Part shown: positions 55,833-64,000 of the stretch, in pieces
Numbering within the stretch: position 1 is the stretch's first letter
Layout of the letters: each line of letters starts with the position of its first letter
Source of the DNA: an uncultured Lachnospiraceae bacterium
GTDB lineage: Bacteria > Bacillota > Clostridia > Lachnospirales > Lachnospiraceae
Assembly: GCA_949738465.1 (NCBI GenBank)
Contig: CATJBQ010000250.1
Coordinates: 1 to 64,000 of the forward strand
Direction of reading: 5' to 3'
DNA length: 64,000 nt
Translations under genes and position numbers: made by a program
Notes under the pieces: model-generated
The model's database searches: none
The model's input: the letters and a program-made list of their open reading frames with translations, nothing else
What the model was told of the DNA's origin: nothing

Positions 55833-58055
55833 TTACCGTTCCCGTATGGAGACATAATCTGTCACAAACAGGCTGTCACTGGCGCTAAAGCCGTCAAACA
55901 GCAGCCTCCGGTCGCTGACCTTCGGCGCTGTAATATCGTAATATACGGTGCACCAGGCTTCCCCAGAGAGCCCGTTCAGGTCATAGGCCACCGCCTTATA
56001 GCGGATGGCCCCCTCTTTTGGGTTCTCATAGGCCAGGGTACTTTCCGCGATCCCCGAAAGCCCGGTCTTAACCGCCACCTGGGTGCTTCCCTGGTAAATC
56101 TCCACCCGGTCCAGCCCCACGCCAAAGTCCCATGCATCGGCGGTCAGGCAGATCCTGCGGTTGGTCCAGATTCCGGCGCTGGCCGTCAAGGTTACCGTGG
56201 GCGCCGTTGTATCCTTCCAGAAGGCGTAGAGCACCGTATCCTCCTCCTGGTCCCAGGGCCGGTTCCCGGCCATATGCTCATTGTAATAGCAGGTTCCGTT
56301 TCCTCCGGGCTGGGTATAATAGCCCTGAAACTCCCAGCCGTCCCGCACCGGACCGTCCGCAAAGGGCATAGCCTCCCCATAGACCGCCGTCACACCGTCG
56401 CTGCCGCCATAGCCCCCCTCCTTCTGGAAGGTAATCCGGCACTGCCTGGCCCGCCAGTGGGCATACACCAGGCTGTCGCAGCGGAAAATATTCTTGTCCG
56501 CCACCTGGCGGTCCAGAAGGGAACCCTCCCGGTTCTCCATAAAGCTTCCCTCCGGATCTGTAACCATGGCCCCCATGCCGGAAATTCCGGTATAGTAGCC
56601 TAAAAACTCGTACCCGAAAAGTGCGGGAACCTCAATCTTCGAAATCTCCTGCTTCCCTGCCCGGTCGCCGCACCAGGCCTGCTCGTATTTTTCGTAAAAA
56701 ATATCCGCTCCGCCCTGGATCTGCTTATCCCCCTGATAGATGCCGGTTCCGCCGTCCTTCACCGTGCGTATCTGATACACCTGCGGTTCCCAGAGCGCAT
56801 AGAGGGTCACCACCCCCTGATCCACATCGGTGAGATTCCGAAGCAGCTTCTCATGTCCGTTTTCATACTCCCTGCCATAGCTGTCCCCGCTGCCGTCCGC
56901 CCTTGTGTTCCATGCCAGGAAGGTATACCCCTCCCGGGTATATGCCATCGCCAGCAGAGCCGTATCCACATCGTAGGTACATTGCTGGTCTCCCATCAGC
57001 CCCTGGCCCCCATTGGCATCGTAGCAGATGGTATAGGTATTGGGCTGCCAGGCGGCAGACATGGTCAACTGAAGGTTCTTTATGCCGGCCTCCGGATGGA
57101 TCTCCCTGGGAAGATAGGCCGTATGCGCATCAAAATACCGGTTATTATATGTCCACTGCCTGCCGGAAACCAGATGATACCCTGTCTTTTTCAAATTCGG
57201 TGAGCTGCTTAAGGACACATGGTCCGGCACGACCATGGTTTCCTGCTGCAGCAAGCGGATCCGTGTCTCCAGGGGATACTCCCCCCGGCAAAGGATATCC
57301 GCCCCCTGGCTGTCCTTCACCGTACGATACCCTTCCGCCGGAATGCCGCCGGCAGCGTTATAGCGGATCTGCATGGCATAGTTGTGGATATCCTTTCTGA
57401 TATCGATGTAGTTCAGGAAATCATGCCCCGCAAACACCCGCCTGAGCGTCTTGAGATCCCCGCTGTCCCGCAGATGATAAACCGCCCCCCACTCGTCCAG
57501 ACTTCCGTCCCCGCGCTCCGAAACACCACCGTTCAAAGTGCTTCCCGATCTGGTGGTCATGATACTGTCAACCGTTACCTCCACCAGCTCCGCCTGAAAA
57601 ATACTGTCGGCCACCGCGCTGTTTTTTGCCCGTGCCAGCCGGATCAGATCCTGGCAGGAAATCCGGTACAGGACATATTCAAATCCGCCTGCACGCACAT
57701 CGGAAATCTCCTGCATGGTCTGATCCCGCTTGACGGCCAGTTGCAGGCTGACACCGTTTCCGGTAATCTCAATGTCCTGTCCCACCTCGCGGTACTTAAG
57801 GCTGGAGCCGGAAGACGCCACCCTTCCCGCCGTGGCATAATAGATATCTCCGTTGTAAATCTCCATATGCTTCCGGTTGTCCACCGTCTCAAAAAATTCT
57901 CTGGCATTGGTATAGCTTCCCGCCGCCCGCACCCTGCCTGCCGGGACATGGGCCGCCCCCAGCACAGCCGCCCCTGCTGCGCCCAGAAGGGTTCCCATAA
58001 GCAGCAGCAAAAATCCCGGTCCCCTTCTCCTGTCCCCGCTACTTCGTTCTTTCAT
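55833..58055 (-). CDS. Secreted protein with about three InlB-B-type repeats and a C-terminal Ig-like region
   Basis: Signal-like GFLLLLMGTLLGAAGAAVLGAAHVPAGRVRAAG; YTICYDANGGQG...GYTFLAWNT...LYALW; TTAPTVTLTASAGIWTNRRICLTADAWDFGVGL. Confidence 0.85.
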   Translation of the reverse strand: MKERSSGDRRRGPGFLLLLMGTLLGAAGAAVLGAAHVPAGRVRAAGSYTNAREFFETVDNRKHMEIYNGDIYYATAGRVASSGSSLKYREVGQDIEITGNGVSLQLAVKRDQTMQEISDVRAGGFEYVLYRISCQDLIRLARAKNSAVADSIFQAELVEVTVDSIMTTRSGSTLNGGVSERGDGSLDEWGAVYHLRDSGDLKTLRRVFAGHDFLNYIDIRKDIHNYAMQIRYNAAGGIPAEGYRTVKDSQGADILCRGEYPLETRIRLLQQETMVVPDHVSLSSSPNLKKTGYHLVSGRQWTYNNRYFDAHTAYLPREIHPEAGIKNLQLTMSAAWQPNTYTICYDANGGQGLMGDQQCTYDVDTALLAMAYTREGYTFLAWNTRADGSGDSYGREYENGHEKLLRNLTDVDQGVVTLYALWEPQVYQIRTVKDGGTGIYQGDKQIQGGADIFYEKYEQAWCGDRAGKQEISKIEVPALFGYEFLGYYTGISGMGAMVTDPEGSFMENREGSLLDRQVADKNIFRCDSLVYAHWRARQCRITFQKEGGYGGSDGVTAVYGEAMPFADGPVRDGWEFQGYYTQPGGNGTCYYNEHMAGNRPWDQEEDTVLYAFWKDTTAPTVTLTASAGIWTNRRICLTADAWDFGVGLDRVEIYQGSTQVAVKTGLSGIAESTLAYENPKEGAIRYKAVAYDLNGLSGEAWCTVYYDITAPKVSDRRLLFDGFSASDSLFVTDYVSIRER

Positions 58056-58103
58056 TGCCCCACCCTTTCATGGCTCCATTTTTTGCTCCACCCATTTCTT
58101 CCT

Positions 58104-59240
58104 TCATCCTTCCCGGGACGCCTGCTGCTTCCAGAGCAGCTCGCCCCAGTCGCTCTCCATCCCTTCTTCCACCGGCCGTATCTCTTTTGCCGTCACATAG
58201 ACGGCATATTGGTCCGCATCCATACTGATCCAGTCTCCGCTTCCCCCCACTGCCTCGCAGCCGATGGAGGCCAGATACGCCTGGATCAGTTGTGTCCCAT
58301 AGGATCCCTCCCCGCCGTGGACCATCACGATATAGCCTCCGTACCTGGGATCTTCAACTACCTGGTAATATCCGGCGTTGACAGCGGCAAGCTGCCCTTC
58401 CTCCAGGTGGGTATCATAGTAGTCGGGATCTGCCGCCGAGGGGCTCACCGGACCAGAGCCGCCATTTCCGGCCGCTTCTGCTGCGGGAGACTCTGTCCGG
58501 GAAGCCGTTTCCCCCACCGGGGAACTTTCCGGCTGTAAGGATGCCGTGTTTGCCGCAACAGAGCCAACGGCCAAAGTCCCGGCCGCTTCTCCCGCAGCCG
58601 TGCCCGCCGCCAGGGCAGCCTCCATTTCCCCGGGCTCCAGAACGATCCAGAGCTGCTCTAACCAGACGTTGTCATATATATCTGCCACCGCCAGCACCCC
58701 CCGGTAAATTCCCGGCTTTCCCGGAACCTTCTCCGTCCCCAGGCTTCTTAACTGTTCCTGGCTTAGGGGCGCAAGCATCAGGGCCTCCAGGCTCTCCCAG
58801 CCAGGATCCCCGTATTCCTCCAGCTCTGCCTCCCAGGCAAAACGGGTGAAAGATACCGTATAATCGCTGACGTCATAGACGGCTTCAATGAGCTCCTTAG
58901 GATCATATTCCGCCAGATTATCGGTAAAGACCACGCGCCCGGCCAGCTCCACCATGGGCGGCGTCCGGTCCGCCACATACACGGTAATGCCATAGCGCTT
59001 CCGGCCCACCAGGGCCTCCGCCGGATAAATCCCCGGCCGGTCTGCATCCACCCGGGAAATATCAAATACAATCTTCTCAAGCTCCCTTCCGGATGCCTCA
59101 AAAAAATCCTCTCCCATAAATTCCAGCTCCTGTCCTGCCTCCACCGTCACCTCATCCCGGATCTGACGGACGCCGCATCCGGCGCTAAACGCCAGAATCC
59201 CTAAAAGAACCGCCCCCAGGGCGCACTTCTGCTTCCACAT
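58104..59240 (-). CDS. Putative lipoprotein of the Tad-like operon; Ig-like and Ala/Ser/Glu linker regions
   Basis: MWKQKCALGAVLLGILAFSAGCG lipobox; two further in-frame RBS/ATG pairs upstream at 59273 and 59306. Confidence 0.75.
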   Translation of the reverse strand: MWKQKCALGAVLLGILAFSAGCGVRQIRDEVTVEAGQELEFMGEDFFEASGRELEKIVFDISRVDADRPGIYPAEALVGRKRYGITVYVADRTPPMVELAGRVVFTDNLAEYDPKELIEAVYDVSDYTVSFTRFAWEAELEEYGDPGWESLEALMLAPLSQEQLRSLGTEKVPGKPGIYRGVLAVADIYDNVWLEQLWIVLEPGEMEAALAAGTAAGEAAGTLAVGSVAANTASLQPESSPVGETASRTESPAAEAAGNGGSGPVSPSAADPDYYDTHLEEGQLAAVNAGYYQVVEDPRYGGYIVMVHGGEGSYGTQLIQAYLASIGCEAVGGSGDWISMDADQYAVYVTAKEIRPVEEGMESDWGELLWKQQASREG

Positions 59241-59395
59241 CTTCTTCTCCTTCCATGCCTGCTGCTTGCGCATCTTCTTCTCCTCCCGTGCCTGCTGCTT
59301 CCGCATCTTCTTCTTGCTTGCGCATCTTCTTCTCCTCCCGTGCCTGCTGCTTCCGCATCTTCTTCTCCTTCCGTGCCCGCTGCTACCGGAATCTG
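59238..59395. repeat. 33-bp tandem repeat array carrying iterated SD-ATG pairs at a gene junction
   Basis: Minus unit GCGGAAGCAGCAGGCACGGGAGGAGAAGAAGAT; ATGs at 59358, 59325, 59306, 59273, 59240 with spacings 33, 19, 33, 33. Confidence 0.85.
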
Positions 59396-59979
59396 GCCAC
59401 ATAGGTACAGTCCTCCGTCACTATTGTTCCTGCCAGCGACAGAAGTTCCTCTCCTCCCGCCTCCCGCCAGCCTGCAAATTCCTTTCCCTCTATCCCCGGT
59501 TTCCCGGGAATCCGTATGATGCTGCCCTTGCGCACATAATAGGATTTATAGCACTCGCCCTCCACCAGGTAGGTAATGCGGCAGTACTCCGGCTGCTCCT
59601 GGCTCCGGTACTGCTCTAAGATGGCCGTCCTGCGCCTGGAAACCGTCCCCATCCGGCCGATGGGGTGGCGGAATGCGCTCACCGCCTCCACCGACAAAAG
59701 CCCCCGCTCCACATCCACGTCCAGAATATGTACCGTCACCTGGGACCTGCTGGCGATCTGCACCGAAAACCGCTGCAGAAATTCCTCCACGAATTCCTCC
59801 GTGTCCTTCGTCTGCCCTGCCTCCAGCTCTTTCAGCCCCTGCAAGGCTTCCTCCATGGCAGTGGACAATGCCAGATCCAGCTCCGTCTGCCGGACGGACC
59901 TGCCGTGGAGCGTATAGGCGATCAGCACCAGCAGTCCCAGAAATACCGCCGCACTGATCCCGATTACCATATTTTTCAT
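59383..59979 (-). CDS. Pseudopilin/TadE-like membrane-anchored protein with a C-terminal InlB-B-like unit
   Basis: N-term single TM MKNMVIGISAAVFLGLLVLIAYTLHG; C-term IIRIPGKPGIEGKEFAGWREAGGEELLSLAGTIVTEDCTYVARFR. Confidence 0.6.
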   Translation of the reverse strand: MKNMVIGISAAVFLGLLVLIAYTLHGRSVRQTELDLALSTAMEEALQGLKELEAGQTKDTEEFVEEFLQRFSVQIASRSQVTVHILDVDVERGLLSVEAVSAFRHPIGRMGTVSRRRTAILEQYRSQEQPEYCRITYLVEGECYKSYYVRKGSIIRIPGKPGIEGKEFAGWREAGGEELLSLAGTIVTEDCTYVARFR

Positions 59980-59987
59980 AGAACCTC

Positions 59988-60545
59988 CTACTGCACCTCT
60001 GCTAAAAATGTCACCAACGCTTCTGTTTTCCTTCCATACGGGCCTTCCAGCCTCACTGACACCCGGTAGCTGCCCCCGGTAAAAAAGACAAGGCGTCCCT
60101 GTCCGGGATCATATCCCACCGGGGAGGCGATCTCCTCCGGCAGCTCCTCCTGCCAGGGGACCGGCGTAAGCGCCTGGCCCTCCCCGTCGTAAAGGGCCGT
60201 CATGCGCCCTGTAATCCCACTCTGCTGTGCCAGTGGAACCCACTGGTCCCCCTGGCGTACCAGAAGCTTCTCCCACAGGGATACCGGCTCCCCCACCCGG
60301 GCTTTGTATCCCTCTGCCCGAAGCTCCGGCGCCGGATGGCTCATAAGCTCCTCCAGCCTCCTTACGCAGCTTCCGGCCTCCCCGGCCGCTCCCGCGCCCT
60401 CCAGAAGCTTCCGGCTTCCTTCTTTTAAAAGGCTCTCTCCATGCTCTCCCCATAAAAACAGCAGGCAGAAGCACAGGATCAGCCCTCCTGTCATCATTTC
60501 CACCAGCCGGATCACCATCTGCTTCCCATGATCCATCTCCTTCAC
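59988..60545 (-). CDS. Pseudopilin-like single-TM protein, unknown function
   Basis: N-terminal HGKQMVIRLVEMMTGGLILCFCLLFLWGEHGES then soluble domain; operon context. Confidence 0.55.
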   Translation of the reverse strand: MKEMDHGKQMVIRLVEMMTGGLILCFCLLFLWGEHGESLLKEGSRKLLEGAGAAGEAGSCVRRLEELMSHPAPELRAEGYKARVGEPVSLWEKLLVRQGDQWVPLAQQSGITGRMTALYDGEGQALTPVPWQEELPEEIASPVGYDPGQGRLVFFTGGSYRVSVRLEGPYGRKTEALVTFLAEVQ

Positions 60546-60589
60546 CTCCTGCTTTCATTCCGTTCTCCGCGTATCCCTGGCCCTTTCTC

Positions 60590-60739
60590 TCAGCCGCACA
60601 GTGATTCCGCCATCAACTGAAGCGGCAATGCCAGCGGACTCCCCAGGGCCGTCCCAAACAGCCTCTGTAAAAGCCAGATGGCCGCCAGGGCATCGATCAG
60701 CAGCCAGACGAGCATTTCCACCATTCCCTTGATATCCAT
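60590..60739 (-). CDS. 49-aa hydrophobic small protein (not in ORF track)
   Basis: MDIKGMVEMLVWLLIDALAAIWLLQRLFGTALGSPLALPLQLMAESLCG. Confidence 0.6.
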   Translation of the reverse strand: MDIKGMVEMLVWLLIDALAAIWLLQRLFGTALGSPLALPLQLMAESLCG

Positions 60740-60750
60740 CCAATTCCTCC

Positions 60751-60858
60751 TTAAAAACAGGAGATTACCTGCAGATACTCATAGCCCTTCCCGAACAGGA
60801 AGCCGCAGAGCAGCGCCGCAAGAATCGCCCCGATCATATTTTCCACCAGCCGGTCCAT
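60751..60858 (-). CDS. 35-aa hydrophobic small protein (not in ORF track)
   Basis: MDRLVENMIGAILAALLCGFLFGKGYEYLQVISCF. Confidence 0.55.
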   Translation of the reverse strand: MDRLVENMIGAILAALLCGFLFGKGYEYLQVISCF

Positions 60859-60877
60859 GTTCTTCCCCCTTTTTCTG

Positions 60878-61210
60878 TTACAAAATCATTTCCCGTATTT
60901 TCCAGACCGAAATGCCAAACACCGGCATCTGGTAGGGATACTCCAGTTGTACAAAGGCGTAGGACGGCGGCATACCTGCCTCCCCGTAGAAGGGCTGTAC
61001 CCTGAGGCGGTATCCCAGTCCCTCCGCCTCCTGCCGGCAGTCCGCAATCACATCCGCATGGTAATTGCTCTCCTGAATTACCATGGCCGTCTCCACCAGA
61101 TAATGCTCCGCCGCCGTCACATCCGCATTGGCGGAGATTACCGAAATCCCGGTTACGGTAATGAGAACCACCACCGCGAAGGTCAGTATGGTTTTCCAGA
61201 TTGCTCCCAT
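60878..61210 (-). CDS. Pseudopilin/TadE-like single-TM protein
   Basis: MGAIWKTILTFAVVVLITVTGISVISANADVTAAEHYLVETAMVIQESNYHADVIADCRQEA. Confidence 0.6.
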   Translation of the reverse strand: MGAIWKTILTFAVVVLITVTGISVISANADVTAAEHYLVETAMVIQESNYHADVIADCRQEAEGLGYRLRVQPFYGEAGMPPSYAFVQLEYPYQMPVFGISVWKIREMIL

Positions 61211-61220
61211 AAGCTTCCTC

Positions 61221-62573
61221 CTAAATAAATGTCATGATATTTCGAAAAATCATGTAAATTAACGCAATTCCATACCCCACCATACACAGCATCACCGGAA
61301 CGGTGGGCAGCATATAGCTGATGGACAAAATATCGCCCCGTAGCTTCAGTCTCCGCTGCTCTGCCTCCGACAGCAGATTCATGTTGGTCTCGATCATCAG
61401 CTCCATCACCTCCCGGCGGATTCCACTGCCCATGCTGAGAGCGTAGAGCTTGCGCATGATCCCCTCCATCTCCGGTATTCGGTACTGGGCCAGGAAGGAA
61501 AAATACGCCTCCGCAGACCCGGGATCCTCCTTCAGGCGCTCCACAAGCTGCGCCACCGGCTCTCTTAGCACCTGGGGGATATTGTTCATGGAGCGTGCCA
61601 GCGCCACCGGCACCGTATCCTTCTGCAGAAGCAGCAGCAGGTCAAACAGCCAGCCCGGGAATTCCCGGATGATCTCCGCCCTGGTTCTGCGGTGAATAAT
61701 GGCCCGGTAAAAGGGGGCCGGCAAAAGCCTTGCGTTTCTTTTCTTTGGTAATTGCTTCGACATCCGCTTCCTTCCCGTATCCCTTGTTTCCACCAGCATA
61801 CTGCCGCACAGACGCTTGTCCATCTGGAAAAATACGAGAAAGAAGCAGACGATCAGAAATGTATTGAGACACTGCACAAGGGGCAGCTCAAGAATCTGCA
61901 GTTCCTCCGGGAACTGATGCAGAATATAGATACAGATCCAGATCAGGAAAAGGTATTCCAGGCTCACCAGATTCCGGATCGTCGTAAGGTTGCGCCGGTA
62001 ATCCAGCCTGGTCTTCTCCCACAGCCGTCGGATACTCTCCAGCAGGCGGAATTCCTCCTGGAAGCTTCCGCCCCTCTGCTCTGCCTTGAGCATAAAATCA
62101 TGCAATACACGGATTCTTTCACACTCGTACTGCCGGTAAATCCCGTCTAACATCTCCCGCTGTGTCAGCGACACGTCGCAGGACTTCTCAATCTGCGCCA
62201 GAGCCGTGTTCAAAAGCTGGCGCATCTTCCCCTGGGGAAAGGTATCCCTGGTTTCCCGCAGAGCCAGAAGCACCTTCCCGCTGGCGCCAAATGCCTGGGT
62301 CATCTGTGTCAGATAGGCATTGGCGGTTGCAAACCGCTTCTGTTCATAGAGCGCCTTCCGGTGCCGGTAATAAATCCCGGGCACCTGCAGCAGACACAGC
62401 ACCGTGCCGGTCATCCAGAAAGGCGCCCGAAGCTCCATGCCCCTCCCCAGCAGCAGGCACAATACCGCCACCGCCCCATAGAGGAGCAGTACCTCTTTTT
62501 TGGAAAATTCCTCCCCCTGGCTGATCAGCTCCTTCCAGCGGCTTCCCGGCCTTCTTTTTATTTTTCGTGCCAT
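61221..62573 (-). CDS. TadB/TadC-like (GspF-type) inner-membrane protein of type II/IV pilus-like system
   Basis: Multi-TM; MKAEQRGGSFQEEFRLLESIRRLWEKTRLDYRR and EIIREFPGWLFDLLLLLQKDTVPVALARSMNNIPQVLREPVAQLVERLKEDP pattern. Confidence 0.7.
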   Translation of the reverse strand: MARKIKRRPGSRWKELISQGEEFSKKEVLLLYGAVAVLCLLLGRGMELRAPFWMTGTVLCLLQVPGIYYRHRKALYEQKRFATANAYLTQMTQAFGASGKVLLALRETRDTFPQGKMRQLLNTALAQIEKSCDVSLTQREMLDGIYRQYECERIRVLHDFMLKAEQRGGSFQEEFRLLESIRRLWEKTRLDYRRNLTTIRNLVSLEYLFLIWICIYILHQFPEELQILELPLVQCLNTFLIVCFFLVFFQMDKRLCGSMLVETRDTGRKRMSKQLPKKRNARLLPAPFYRAIIHRRTRAEIIREFPGWLFDLLLLLQKDTVPVALARSMNNIPQVLREPVAQLVERLKEDPGSAEAYFSFLAQYRIPEMEGIMRKLYALSMGSGIRREVMELMIETNMNLLSEAEQRRLKLRGDILSISYMLPTVPVMLCMVGYGIALIYMIFRNIMTFI

Positions 62574-62587
62574 AATTCCTCCCCTTC

Positions 62588-63652
62588 TCAAATCCCGGCC
62601 GTGGGATTGCAGAAAATATCCTGCTGCCCGCTTTCCCGGCGGATTTTTTCCCGGATGAACTCCGGAATCCGTTCCTCATGGAGCACGCCGTCCTCCAGAA
62701 ACAGGATGCAGCCGTTCTCCTCCTCCCGGCGGAAATAAAAGCATCCCTGCCAGATCCGGTGCACCGTCGTCCCGTCCGGCTTCTCCAGCTCCCTGAGAAG
62801 AATCCCGATCCCCACGTCCGCATAGATCTGGTTGACCAGCCGTCCCGCGTCCTGGCGGGATTCCAGCATATTCAGGATCCGGTCCGGAATCCGGCGTACA
62901 TCGTCCACATGCAGCGTGGTCATACAGCTTACCCCGTTGGACCAGCTCTCCAGAAGATAGCGCACCTCCCGGGAGCGGGTCTCTGCGATCATCAGCCACC
63001 CCGGGTTCATCCGAAGGGCCACGGAAACCGCCTTCTCGTACTCCCGTTCTCCCTGCACCTTGAATTCGATGCAGTCCTTGTGGGGATTGATGGTATGGTA
63101 GTGCCATTCCCGCAGATCCTCCACGGTAATTACCTTTTCGTGAGGCCGGATATAGCTGCTGAAGAACTTGGCCGCCTCCGTCTTCCCCTGTCCCGGTTCC
63201 CCGCAGAACACAAAGTTGAACCCGCTCCAGACACAGTTTACCAGAAGCTGCAGGGTACGCGCCTGGCAGTACCCTTCCCGGACCGCCTCTTTGGGCGTGA
63301 AACGCAGCCGGGGCAGGGACTTGCGGATACTCATGCTTCTCCCCGATACCGCAAAGGCTTCGTGGACAAAGGTCAGACGAAGCTGCTCCGTCTCTGCGCT
63401 TAAGATATCGTCCATGCGGTTAAAGGGACTGCTGGCATGATTCGATACCAGAAGTGAAAACCGCTCGATAAATTCCTCCGTGATCTCCGGGTCCTCCACC
63501 CGCTGGCGGATATGGTTGGCGCACTTGATCCATAGCTGGCCGCTGTCCCAGTCCACATTGGTGACCTCGTCGCGGCTGACGTACTTCCACAAGGGGCCGA
63601 ACTGCTGGCTGGTCAGGTCGTAGCCATATTTTTTCTCCTCTTTGTCTCCCAT
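62588..63652 (-). CDS. CpaF/TadA-like secretion ATPase
   Basis: NFVFCGEPGQGKTEAAKFFSSYIRPHEKVITVEDLREWHY...ALRMNPGWLMIAETRSREVRYLLESWSNGVSCMTTLHVDDVRRIPDRILNM. Confidence 0.9.
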   Translation of the reverse strand: MGDKEEKKYGYDLTSQQFGPLWKYVSRDEVTNVDWDSGQLWIKCANHIRQRVEDPEITEEFIERFSLLVSNHASSPFNRMDDILSAETEQLRLTFVHEAFAVSGRSMSIRKSLPRLRFTPKEAVREGYCQARTLQLLVNCVWSGFNFVFCGEPGQGKTEAAKFFSSYIRPHEKVITVEDLREWHYHTINPHKDCIEFKVQGEREYEKAVSVALRMNPGWLMIAETRSREVRYLLESWSNGVSCMTTLHVDDVRRIPDRILNMLESRQDAGRLVNQIYADVGIGILLRELEKPDGTTVHRIWQGCFYFRREEENGCILFLEDGVLHEERIPEFIREKIRRESGQQDIFCNPTAGI

Positions 63653-63825
63653 CAGTTCATCATCCCCAATGCTTTCTCATAAATCGCGGTAAAAATATTT
63701 TCGATAAAGCCTTCAAAGATCCCGCCGCTGTCCATAAAGCTCTGCATCATCCGGATCATCAGAAATCCAATCACTGCTGCCAGCGCCACTGCCACCACGA
63801 TCGTTACAACGTCTTTTGCTTCCAT
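63652..63825 (-). CDS. 57-aa hydrophobic small protein, first visible gene of Tad-like operon
   Basis: MEAKDVVTIVVAVALAAVIGFLMIRMMQSFMDSGGIFEGFIENIFTAIYEKALGMMN. Confidence 0.65.
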   Translation of the reverse strand: MEAKDVVTIVVAVALAAVIGFLMIRMMQSFMDSGGIFEGFIENIFTAIYEKALGMMN

Positions 63826-64000
63826 ATTCTGTTTCCTTTCCTTCTGAAATTTTACTTGGTAATCATGGTTGGGAAATTCACAAAACTGTGTTCTTATAAA
63901 CATTTAGATTCTCGAGATAGCGATATCATATCTGATTTTTTAGAACTTGTAAAGACCTTTTTTGCATTTTTTTGTTTTTTGTGAAATATGTTCAAATTTT

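Noticed and set aside
54679-55857. 392-aa plus-strand ORF
   Set aside because: Antisense to the InlB-repeat gene, Gly/Ala/Pro-rich shadow of repeated codons, no domain.
57219-58538. 439-aa plus-strand ORF
   Set aside because: Antisense across two minus-strand genes; no domain or RBS support.
60555-60743. 62-aa ORF MDGYQGNGGNARL...
   Set aside because: Alternative frame; the 49-aa hydrophobic ORF in the other frame fits operon context better.

Overview
This 64 kb window looks like chromosome from an anaerobic Firmicute, probably Lachnospiraceae/Clostridia. That assignment is inferred from gene content, not a database search. Almost every gene is on the minus strand; asnA, a cyclophilin and two decayed genes are the plus-strand exceptions. 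Blocks in coordinate order: (1) tetrapyrrole/corrinoid genes (hemC, sirohaem-type dehydrogenase, hemA, cobO-like); (2) panBCD plus a DUF2520-type Rossmann protein and a dinD-like remnant; (3) RNase H, NYN/LOTUS protein, K+ channel and a decayed Rpn/PDDEXK gene; (4) a ~20 kb Amadori-product (fructoselysine-type) catabolic locus with two ABC importers, two FrlB-like deglycases, FrlC/FrlD-like enzymes, a nucleoside-hydrolase-like protein, a CocE-like hydrolase and two paralogous pairs of GntR regulators; (5) a hemerythrin/response-regulator fusion; (6) a lysine fermentation operon (kal-kce-kdd-kamA-kamD-kamE) with an NhaC antiporter and a decayed second NhaC; (7) an ECF sigma/anti-sigma/VWA lipoprotein module; (8) asnA, fbp, dapB and dapA, with a clear lysine riboswitch ahead of dapA; (9) a second corrinoid adenosyltransferase, an SSB-like protein and a cyclophilin; (10) an ~11.4 kb operon with a divergent Tad/type II-like ATPase and membrane protein, small TM peptides, pseudopilin-like proteins, a lipoprotein and two InlB-B-repeat exoproteins. 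The best candidates for something undescribed are this last system, a tandem RBS-ATG repeat array inside it, a 51-bp element bounded by Shine-Dalgarno repeats, and the permuted GntR-GntR-FrlB cassettes.
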